Assembly (NCBI GenBank): GCA_029204225.1
Contig: CM055104.1
Coordinates: 52,134,294-52,198,293 of the forward strand
Direction of reading: 5' to 3'
DNA: 64,000 nt
Source: Diphasiastrum complanatum
Taxonomy: Eukaryota > Streptophyta > Lycopodiopsida > Lycopodiales > Lycopodiaceae
Shown here: in pieces, positions 26,001 through 38,000 of the stretch
Layout: every line of letters starts with the position of its first letter
How positions within the stretch are numbered: the first letter of the stretch is position 1
Notes under the pieces: model-generated
The model's database searches: none
What the model saw: the letters and a program-made list of their open reading frames with translations, nothing else
What the model was told of the DNA's origin: nothing
Program-made: the position numbers and the translations under genes

Positions 26001-29000
26001 AAAGAAATTTCATTTTTCTAGAGATGTACGCTTTGATGAATCAAAGTTCATAGATGATCCTATATTCCATAAAAAGGAAGAAGCAGATGTTCTAGGATAT
26101 GATGTTTTCAAACTGTTTCATGCTACCCCAGAAGAGCAGCCTATTGTTCCAACTATGCATGAACCTCTTCTTGATGAAGAAGAAAAAGAAAAAATCATTG
26201 AACATGCAGGTGAGGAAGAAGAAGAATTCGACGATGAGGAAGCGGCTTAGCCAGTTCGCTTCCAAAGAGAATTTGGATATTTAGTGGAAGCTCCATCAAC
26301 TTATGAAGAAGCAATGCAAAGTAAAGAACAAAATCAATGGCGCAAAGCTATGGATGAAGAGATGGAGTCCATGTATCGACACCAAGTTTGGAAGCTACAG
26401 CCTTTACCACCAGGAAGAAAGGCTATAGATTGCAAATGGCTCTATAAGCTAAAATTTTCACCTGAAGGTTATCGATATTAAACGCTTCAAGGCTCGCCTT
26501 GTAGCAAAAGGTTATTCTCAAAAGTTTGGAGTTGACTATTTTGATACGTTTTCTCCCGTTGTAAAGCAAGCTAGCATATGTTTGTTAGTTGCTTTGGCCG
26601 CTTATTATGATTTGAAAATGCATCAAATAGATGAGAAAACAGCATATTTGTATGGCACACTTGATGAAACTATTTTTATGAAGCAGCCATCAGGCTATGT
26701 GAGTAGACATCATCCTAGTTGGGTTTGCTTGCTTTTAAAAAGTATATATGGTTTAAAGCAATCCGCTAGGCAATGGAATAAGAAGATAGATCAAGTCCTA
26801 AGAGCATTGGGGTTTATACTATTCATTCCTGATGGTAATGTTTATTTCCAAAGGGTGAATGAGTATTATGTATTGTTGACAGTCTATGTTGATGATTCAT
26901 TGTTGATAGGAAATTCTGCTCCTTTCATCAATCATTGTAAGAAGTTAATTGGCTCTATCTTTGATGTTTCGGACCTTGGAGAGGCAAAATTTTGGCTTGG
27001 AATTCAAATTCATCATGATAGGGTAAAAGGCACCATTGCACTTCATCAACAACATTATATTTTGAAGATCCTGAAGGACTACAATATGCTAGAGTGCAAA
27101 GGCAAAGACATTCCTATGCTACCTGGAGTCAAATTATCCAAGGAAGATGGAGCGAAGACTGAAGAGGAACATGAAGAAATGTCCAAGATTCCTTATCATA
27201 ATTTGATTGGATCTTTAATGTATCTCACTACTTGGACACGGCCTGATAATGCCTATGCAATTCATACTCTTAGTCAGTTTGCTACTAATCCTGGTGTTAT
27301 TCATTGGAAGCATGCTAAATATGTTTTACAATATTTGAAAGCTACTTCCGATTATGGACTTGTTTTCTCTAAACAAGATGGTCTATCACTTGCTTCATCA
27401 GTGATGCCAGTTGGGCTTCTAATGTGGATGATTATAAAAGCATTACAAGAGGATGTAGTATACTTTCTGGGGCAGCCATCACATGGATATGCAAGAAGCA
27501 ATCTCTCGTTGCTCAATCGTCTTGTGAAGCGGAATATATTGTAGCCTCAAGAGTTTCCAATGAGGTAGTTTGGCTGCGATTCATGCTTGAACATCTACAT
27601 CAACTTGATGAAGGCCCAAGTTCTTTATTTATTGACAACACTTTTGCTATTGTACTTTCAAAAGACGCCGTATTTCATGGGAGGACCAAACATATTCATA
27701 TCAAGTATCATCATTTGAGAGATCTAGTCAAGAAGAAGATTATCTCCCCTATCTTCATTGACTCAAGTAACATGGCTGCAGAGATTCTTACAAAGCCACT
27801 TCATGCAAAATTATTTCATCGTCATAGGAAGAAGCTTGGAGTATGTAAAATTGACCAAACTTAGGAGGGAGTTGTTATGGTTTAAGTTTGATCAATTTCT
27901 TAGCGCCACGCAATTTTAATGTGCGTTGTATTCTCTTATAGTTTAAATAGGCTTACCAAGTTTGTAAACATTATAAAAATTTATTGTAAAGGTTTTAAAA
28001 CCTCGAGTAGGCCCATAAGTTGTATGTGGGACACCTATTTAAATGATACCTCCTCCTCCTAGATGGGCGCACTATTGGAGAGAGAGATTTCTTCTCACAT
28101 ATGCTTTTGTGATTTTTTTTTTGTGGTAGAATCTCTTGCTAATTAATGCTAGTGTAATGCTATCCTAGATTGGTGTCTTGTTGGATCTGATTTATTGCTT
28201 TGTATTCTTGCTAATGTATAGTTCTTCTTGCTGGAAATTCATGGACAACAAGCATCCGTGACCCAATTGGAGGAGCAATTTTCAAGATTAATGATGTTAG
28301 AATGCTCCTTATAGCATATACTATCATTTCAGTTTGTGTAGCAAGTTTCTGATGAAAGTTTCATGCAAATTTCTGCTCGCATCCTCTTCATCTTGCTCGC
28401 TGCCCTCCTTAGCCAGCAGATCCGATTACTTCGAAAGTTTGATCTATTCGTTGCATGTCGACAAAATTACAATTTGCTATCAATTTCTGTTTGCATGTGC
28501 AAGTACTAGTCCATGCATATGTTGCATGCATGCCTCTAGAATTCTTCAGATTGCTTGCATGTCACTGTATTTGCTGATTTTGATCTATTTTGAGTTGTAG
28601 AAGATCATCGAGGATTCCTAGGTTGGTAAACCTCGATTTAACGATCCTTTCTATCTCTATTTTCAATTCTATAACAGAAACTTATCCCATCGTCGCCGCC
28701 ACAACCGCCTAATAGGCTCCAACCTGTGGACCATACTATGTGGAGGCAACAATTACACGATTGCGTGTTGGGGTAGCAAGAAAAAAAAGAGTGCGAACGG
28801 AAGGAAAGATGGTGAGACGGAAAAAGTTATACCTGGCACGGTCCAGCTCAGAATGCTGGAGAGACTCGCCTATGCGGTCCATGAACTCGTATAAGAGGCC
28901 CATCGTGCTCTCCTCGTGATCAACGAGCCTCAGTACAGAGTAGATGGGGCGCATGACGTCCATGAGCTCCTGCACATCAACCCAAAAAGGCTCCATGAAG

Positions 29001-32000
29001 AGGATCTTGTTGAAGGCCAAGCCCTTTGGGGTTGTGGACAGGTCCATAGCTGTGAACTCTGTAGAAGTAGCCATGCGCCACAAATCACCCTTGAGCTTGT
29101 GTAGCCGCTCAAGCATGATGAACTGAAAGGCGAAGTGGGTGCGAGTGGGCTTCTTCAAGTCGAGCTTGCATTGACAAATGGAATGAGAGGCACACACGGA
29201 ACGAGCGAAAAAATAAGAAGCATCTTGAACGAGCCAAAAAATAAGTAGCATCTTACTTGCTGAATGTGCGAAAAAGGGCGGTGGTGCGGCGCTTGCCTGT
29301 GACGAAGTCCACAACCGCAAGTGCCCTCGTAAGAGGTCTTGTGGCGGGGGAGAACACCATTTCGGAGGCTGTTCTTCAGTTTTGCACCGCGCCTTATGTG
29401 GTTGACCCCGAGTTGTTGCCTGCTTGGCTGGCACGCACGAGGAGAGGGAGTGCATCCTCATCCAGTCCCTTTGTCTCTCATCCCCCTCAGACAGTTCCGC
29501 CACACGCACCCCCATCTGCACCCATTCAGGTGGATCCCGTCCCATCGTGTCCGCTTGTTGCCACTGTGGTTCCACCACCACCTACTGTTGCTCGCACTCC
29601 CTCTGTTTACGACTTTCTCATGGATTCTCCACCACCCGAGCAGGAGCAGGCCCAGGATGCTAGTGACGAGGCCTTCCAGGATGTTGAGGAGATCCCTTCC
29701 TCTCTCCCTTCCCATCCGGATGACCTCCCTATCCAGCAGTTTTTGTATCCCATGCTAGATGTTCCGCCTCCACCAGTGCACCCCACTTATGCTGCTGCAC
29801 CCATCCCTACCAGTGCATCCCACTCTCCCCATTCCACGTCTACAGCCGATGCATCCACTAGTGCCCAGCCTGTTGCGTCCTCATCCATTCCCGTCACGTT
29901 TGGTGCATCGTGCTAGAGGTCCGCTACCCGTCGCCCAGCTGGGAGAGTTCTTAGGCAGCAGAGCATTCGCGGCGCGCATCAGCCGCACATGGACAGAGAG
30001 GCCACACAGGCCGTTGCGCAGTCTGTCAGCCCTAGCTGGAGAGTCCCTAGTTTAGAGGTTGTCCGTACACACATGCTGAGGGATAGGGTCGAGTCCTTGT
30101 CTAGAGAGATGGAGCCTCTAGGTCGCCACTGGGCTACTTACGGCTGCAGCATCATGTCCGATGGCTGGACTGATGTCAGGTGGAGGCCGATCCTCAACAT
30201 CTTAGTCTCTAGCTGCATGGGCACACAGTTTTTGAGGGCTGTGGGCCACCCGACTGCTCAGGATCCAGAGAGGAGGCAACTTCCCATTACCTGGTGGACC
30301 ATGTTCGGTAGCACCTATCCCTCCATACAGCGTCTTGCATTGCGGGTTCTTTCTCAGGTATACATCTCATTTCATCCTCCATTGCTGTGTTTCGTTGACG
30401 TTCTACCCGTGCACATGTGCTGAAGCATTTCATTGCACGTACCACAGGATTGTGTTGCCTCCGTGTGAGCATTATTGGAGCACATGGGCATTCATTCACA
30501 CGAGGAGAAGAAACAGGCTGTCAGTGAGTCAATTGGAGCGGTTGGTGTTTTGTAGCACCAACGCATGTCTCGCCAGGAGACTTCCGACCATTACGAGCGC
30601 ACTACAGGTGATAAGCTATTCTCCCATAGCATGTTGGTTGACGGCTGGTACGTTGGTTTCATTTCCTGATCAAGTTGTCTCTTTGACATGGAATTTTAAA
30701 CCTTGCAGACGAAGATATCTAATTTGGAGCGCAAGGTTGACTTGCCTACGAACAGCACACATCCCATGCCTGCAGATGACTTGGGCACACAGTTGATGGC
30801 AGAGAGAGAGAGGGAGCTTGTCGAGATGAGAGAGAGAGCTTGGGCTTGAGCATAGAGAGCCTCCATTGTACGAGGCAGATGAGCCAGTGTCGGGGGATGA
30901 GCATGATGAGGATGAGCCCATTCAAGTTGTGTTCGCCAGATCAGAGTGGGATGAGGCATATGGTACAGGTGTTGGGCACACGCCACGTGCAGGGGTCACA
31001 CAGGGGGGGGCAGTGGCATATCTACCTATGTCGATATGATGGAGGAGGCTCTTGATTGAGGGCAGAGTGATTTAGATGTCGGTCCCGCAGCTGTTTGGAT
31101 GCGTGCAGTACAGAGTCATGGCCGTTACTACGACAACACACCAGAGGAGGCATCAGATGACTTTGATTGCACCGATTGGGAGGCCTTGTAGGGTCCAAAG
31201 GGTGCACATGATGAGACACGGGATGAGGCACGGGTTGATTCAGGGGATGGTGCACAGAATGAGGCCCAGAGCCCAGAGCATTTGTATTTGGATGCAGAGC
31301 TAGACGACTTGATTGCCACGATGGATTCAGAGGCCCACCTCATGCCGAGTGTCAGGGCACCCCCATCATCTCTTGCTAGCATGCCATACACAGAGTCTCA
31401 GCCAAAGCAGCCACATGAGGTGCCTCCAGTTCCTCCAGTTCCTCAGAGGGTGTATGTGCGCCGCACAACACCTCCAGTGCCACCGATGCCATTGAGGCCT
31501 GCAGCCCCTCCATCGCCATCCACTTCTGTAGCACCAGGTCTCCATGGCAGGCCACCATCTGTGCCTAGGTTTTCTCTTGCAGCGCCCACATCCACAGTGG
31601 CTCCTCCAGTGGCAGTACCCACGACACATTCTCCTTTGGCAGCACCCACTCCACCGGCTCCTCGTTTGACAGCACCAGGATGTACCAGTACCGGCCATCG
31701 CAGTGCCCCTTTCAGTACATATCACCGTTGCCAGTTCCTCCACCAGCAGCAGCCCCACGGGCACACACTTCACGGGCTCATCCTCTATCAGCTGCACAGG
31801 GACACCCCTCTTTGGTTTCTCTATCCCAGCCGGCCTCAGCTTGGGCCCAGCCTAGCCAACCAGGTGATTTGCATGGGGGTGATGAGGCATTGACTGCCCC
31901 CCTCGTCTGCAAGAGACCAGGAAGGCCCAAGGGTGCACCGAACAAGAAAGGCAGAGCACAGAAACAGCCAGGGAAGAGAGGACGACCTCGCAGGGCCCCA

Positions 32001-35000
32001 AGTGTAGGTAGAGGTGCACTATCACAGCCAGCTGGAGCAGGTCTAGTTGGTTTGGCTTGCTTGGGGGCTGATGCGGAGGCAGATTGGGAGAATGTGGATG
32101 ACAACTCTTTCTCCTCGGATACACAGCCCATGCCAGTTCCAGACATGCATAGATATCAGTTGCGAGAGTTAGCTTGGGGCCCTGAGTTGTCTCCGGAGCA
32201 TTCGTCTGAGTCAGAGCCAGAGCATTGATTGTAGCTCTGTTTTTTTATTTTTAGCAGTTTGATATCATGTTCCATGTTTGGCGGCCAGATGGTCGAACAC
32301 TGTATTTAGACCATTTTCCATATTATATCCAGTGTTGGATGTACTTTATTCGCTGCACATTGTGTATTTGTCGATTTGTAATTTTATTTCGAATGGTATG
32401 TGCGTATTTTCAATTTGTTTCAACTGCAGAGATTGATAGCAGATGCACTACACAAAAATACACCCCCCTTGATAGCATTTCATAAACACACATATTACAT
32501 TGCAATTTCCCAGGCACGCGTTGCACGAAAAACACACTGAACATTGATTCAACAGTTGTATCAAAATAACAATACGTATCCCGCCACATACGGCTGGGGC
32601 TGTTCTTTACACTGTGTTAAACACTAAATGCTTCCTCATCTTATGCCGAAAACTACATAACAACAGTTAGCCACATACAGCTGGATCCTATCTATTCTAA
32701 ACATTCCTACGGATCTTCCACTGACTCCTTGCCCTCGTCAGGTGCATTGTTCTGTTGCTCTCGCTCTGCCTCCCGGTTAGCCCGATCTGCCTCCTGGTTA
32801 GCCCGACGTTGGGCCGCCCTTTCCCTGACCATGATGAGCTGCCGTCGTATGAAGTTCATTCCGATCTGCTCATCCAAATCCAGCTCGACAACAAGGGCAA
32901 GGGCCACAGCGAGGGCGGGGATCTGCAGCTCTTGGTGTCTCTGCCGAGTCTGTCGCAGCATCTCTGCAATGTCTGCCTCTTGCTTCCGATGCCTTTCGTT
33001 GTGCCTTTGGACATCTTCCTCGAGCTTCCTCCTGGCTTTGCCCTCGAGCCTCGGTGGTATGCGCTCCGCCATCTCACGACACCCTGTTTCTCAAACTGGC
33101 TCTCACAGCCTCTCAATGGCTTTCACTAGCTCTCTCACAGCCTCTCACAGCCTCTCTCACAACCTCTCACTGGCTCTCTCACAGCCTCGTGAGTGCCTAT
33201 TTAACCCCACAACCTGTTTCCCCATGTGCAGTTGTTGATGATCCCTCCATGTGCCGTTGTACCTACCCCCATTTGTTGCTCCCCCACGTGCTGCACTCCC
33301 ATTGGCCCCATGGCCTGCTCCCCCACAGTGCCCATGTGCCACTGTACCTGCGCCGTGTTGCTCCCCCACGTGCTGCACTCCGATTGGGTCCGTGGTCTAC
33401 TCCCCATGTGACGGTGTACCTGTCCGGATTTGTTGCTCCCCCCATGCTGCACTCCCATTGACCCTTAGGTCTGCTTCCCCACAGTGCCCCCCTGTACAGT
33501 CCCCTCTTTTTTCTAAACCCTAAACCTTTTTTTTTTTCTGAATTTTTTACCCTAATTTACAATAATAAAATGGGTTTTTATTAGAAAATTAAAAAAAAAT
33601 AATAATAAAAAATACTATTTATTGGTGCCGCCCTGGTACTGTGGGTCTGAGGGCGCCACCATAATGGCGCAACGCATACCATCGAGGCCTGAGGGCGAAG
33701 CTAGGAGGAAGCTTGAGGAAGATGTCCGAAGGCACAACGAAAGGCATCGGAAGCAAGAGGCAGACATTGCAGAGATGCTACGAGAGACTCGGCAGAGACA
33801 CCCAAAGCTGCAAATCCCTGCCCCCGCTGTGGCCCCCGCCCCCGCTGTCGAGCTGGATTTGGATGAGCAGATCGGAATGAACTTCACACGACGGTAGCTC
33901 ATCATGGGGAGGGAAAGGGCTGCCCGCCGTCGTGCTAACCAGGAGGGAGCTCTGGCTAACCGGGAGGCAGAGCGAGAGCATCAGAACAATGCACCTGACG
34001 AGGGCGAGGAGTCAGTGGAGGATCCATAGGAATGTTTAGAATAGATGGGGTCTGGCCGTATGTGGCTAATTGTTGTTATGTAATTTTCGGCAGTAGATGA
34101 GGCAGCATTTAGTGTCTAACATAGTGTAAAGAACAGCCCCAGCCGTATATGGCGGGAATACGTATTGTAATTTTGATACATCTGATGAATTAATGTATGG
34201 TGTGTTTTTTGTGCAACGCGTGCCTGGTGTATTGCAATGTAATATGTGTGTTTATGAAATGCTATTAAGGGGGTTCTATTTTAGTGTTGTGCATCTACTA
34301 TCAATCTCTGCAGTTGAAACTAATTGTAACTACGCACATACCATTCGAAATCAAATTGAAAAGAGAGCATAACAATTACAAATCGACAAATACAAAATGT
34401 GCAGCGAATAAAGTACGTCCAACACTAGATATAATACGGAAAATGGTCTGAATACAGTGTTCGACCATCTGGTCGCCAAACATGGAACATGATATCAAAC
34501 TGCTAAAAATAAAAAAACAGAGCTACAATCAATGCTCTGGCTCTGACTAAGACGAATGCTCCGGAGACAACTTAGGGCCCCGAGCTGACTCTCGCAACTG
34601 ATATCTATGCATGTTTGGAACTGGCATGGGCTGTGTATCCGAGGAGGAGGACTCGTCATCCACATCCTCCCAATCTGCCTCCGCATCAGTCCCCAAGCAA
34701 GCCAAACCGACTAGACCTGCTCCAATTGGCTGTGATAGTGCACCTCTACTTGCACCTGGGGCCCTGCGAGGTCGTCCTCTCTTCCCTGGTTGTTTCTATG
34801 CTCTGCCTTTCTTGTTCGATGCACCCTTGGGCCTTCCTGGTCTCTTGCGGACGAGGGGAGCTGTCAATGCCTCATCACCCCCATGCAGATCACCTGGCTG
34901 GCTAGGCTGGGCCCAAGCTGAGGCCAGCTGGGATAGAGAAGCCAAAGAGGGGTGTCCTTGTGCAGCTGATAGAGGAGGATGAGCCCGTGGAGTGTGTGCC

Positions 35001-38000
35001 CGTGGGGCTGCTGCTGGTGGAGGAATTGGTTGTGGAGGGGCCGTCCCTGCAGGAGGCAAGTACAGTGGCGATATGTATTGAAAGGGGCGCTGTGGTGGCC
35101 AGTACTAGTACATCTTGGGTGCTGCCAAAGGAGGCGCCAGTGGAGTGGGCGCTGCCAAAGGAGGAGGATGTGATGTGGGTGTTGCCATTGGAGGAGCCAC
35201 TGTGGATGTGGGCGCTGCAAGAGAAAACCTGGGGGCATAGATGGTGGCCTGCCATGGAGACCTGGTGCTGCAGAAGTGGATGGCGATGGAGGGGCTACAA
35301 GCCTCAATGGCATCGGTGCCATTGGGGGTGTTGTGCAGCGCATATAAACCCTCTGAGGAACCGCAGGCACCTCATGTGGCTGCTCTAGCTGAGACTCTGT
35401 GTAGGGCATGCTGGCTAGAGAGAATGGGGGCACCCTGACGCTTGGCATCTGTTGGGCCTCTGAATCCAACGTGGCAATCAAGTCGTACAACTGGGCATCC
35501 GAATACAAATGCTCTGGGCTCTGGGACTCATCATGTGCACCATCCTCTGGATCATCCCCCGTGCCTCATCCTGTGCACCATGTGGACCCTGCATGGCCTC
35601 CCAATCGGTACAATCAAAGTCATCTGGTGTCTCCTCTGGTGTGCTGTCGTAGTAATGCCTATGACTCTGTGATGCACGCATCCAAGCAGCTGTGGAAGGT
35701 AAACCCAGATCACTCTGCTCTCTATCAAGAGCCTCCTCCATCATATCAACATAAGAAGGTATGCCACTGGGCCCCCCTGTGGACCCTGCCTGTCTCCCGG
35801 TATAATCTGTGGCATGTGCCCCACCTCTACCACGTGATGCACCTATGACCCCTGCTATAGGCGTGTGCCCAACACCTGTATCATATGCCTCATCCCACTC
35901 TGATCTGGCGAACACAACTTGAATGGGCTCATCCTCATCATGCTCATCGCCCGACACTAGCTCATCTGCCTCGTACAATGGAGGCTCTCTGTGCTCAAGC
36001 CCAAGCTCTCTCTCTCTCATCTCGGCAAGCTCCCTCTCTCTCTCTGCCATCAACTGTGTGCCCAAGTGCAGGCATGGGATGTGTGCTGTCCGTAGGCAAG
36101 TCAACCTGGCGCTCCAAATCAGATATCTTCGTCTGCAAGGTTTAAAATTTGCATGTCAGAGAGACACTTGATCAGAAAATGAAACCAACGTACCAGCCGT
36201 CAACCAACATGCTATGAGAGAATAGCTTATCACCTGCAATACGTTTGATAGCACCTATCCATCCATACAGCGTCTTGCACTGCGTGTTCTTTCTCAGGTA
36301 TGCATCTCATTTCATCCTCCATTGCTGTGTTTCGTTGACATTCCACCCGTGCACATGTGCTGAAGCATTTCATTGCACGTACCACAGGATTGCGCTGCCT
36401 CCGTGTGTGAGCGTAATTCGAGCACATGGGCACTCATTCACACGAGGAGAAGAAACAGGCTGCCAGTGACTCAGTTGGAGCGGTTGGTGTTCTGTAGCAC
36501 CAACGCACGTCTCGCCAAGAGACTTCCGACCATTACGAACTCCTCCCAATTAGTTTGCTTCTTGCTGACGTATGCACGAAGCATATCCTCCAGCACCTGA
36601 TTTACCGTCTCTGTTTGACCGTCCGTCTGTGGATGGTCAGTGGTACTCATATTAAGTTTAGTATGGAGATGATGGAATACTGCCCTCCAAAAATTTCCAT
36701 TAAACTTACTGTCCTAGTTGCTGACTATGCCAGAAGGTAGACCGTACAATTTAAATAGCCCGTCTACAAACAACCTTGCTAACTCTGGAGCTCTAACGGT
36801 TGTTTTGGTCGGAATAAAATGAGCCATTTTGGTTAGACGGTCAACTGTGACCCATATAGCGTCATTACCCTTTTGGGTTTTAGGCAGGCCTACTATAACA
36901 TCCATGGAGATACTCTCCCATTTACCAGCTGGTATTTCTAAGGGCTGCAACAACCCTCCTGCCTTTAAACGCTTTGCTTTGTTTACTTGACATTTCTGGC
37001 AACTGGTTACATACTGTTGGACGTCCTTTTTCATACTGGGCCAAAAAAATTGCCTACGAAGAAGCTCATAGGTCTTCTGTATGCCTAGGTGTCCCGCACT
37101 AGGATTGTCATGACGTCCATATAGGACCTGCTGCCGATAATCCTCTGAATTGGGGACACATACTCTATCTCTATAGAGCAAGTACTCATCCTGAATGGAA
37201 TACTATTTCCATTTGAATCCTTGAGTCAACTGACCCTCAATCGCTGGGGTTTGCTTGGGTAATACAAGCTCAGAATCCTCAACGTCATCTGACGACGTAT
37301 ACTCGGACTCATCATCATCCTCCTCAACGGAAGCTGCCGTATTCTTGGATGAACTGGCACCAGCCCCGGGAATTGGTTCTGGAGTCTGTAATTGTCTGCT
37401 CTGGACTGAGTTCCAGATAGTAGAGAAGAATGCATCATGCTGGCACTTCCCTCTCAAGGACTCGAGTAACTCATTACGAATCTGAGTAAAACTCAGCTCG
37501 TTTATCATAGGCATTCTGCTAAGGGCATCTGCTACTGTATTGAATTTCCCTCGTCTATATCTGATAGACATATCAAACTCTGGCGTCAACTCTACCCAAC
37601 GAGCTTTCCGACCTCTAAGCTCAGGTTGATTGCAAAGGTATCTGAGACTTCCATGGTCTATTAGGACCTGAAAGTTGGCACCATACAAATAATGCCTCCA
37701 AGTCTTAAGGGCATGGACTATACATCTGTTTCGACCACAAATGGCTGATTGGGCTCGACGACTTTTAAAACTGGTGCTGTAGCTAAGGCTGTTTTGAGAG
37801 CATCAAAGCTCTCCTGCTGTGCGGACTCCCAAATGAACTCCTTTCCCTTCCCCTTAAGAAGGTTTGTCATGGGAACTGCTATCTGAGCATATACCTTGAC
37901 AAATCGTCTGTAATATCCCGCCAAACCAAGAAAGATCTGAAGTTCCAAAATATTCTGAGGTCTTAGCCAACTGAGTATGGCTTTAACCTTATTCGGGTCC

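Noticed and set aside
31282..31893. 203-codon Pro-rich ORF as an independent host gene
   Set aside because: The same Pro-rich stretch recurs inverted at 34864-35508 between the hAT tail and AT-hooks, so it belongs to the transposon.
33054..33523. Overlapping ORFs around the palindrome centre
   Set aside because: They come from short tandem repeats (12 bp and 75-85 bp units) open in several frames on both strands.
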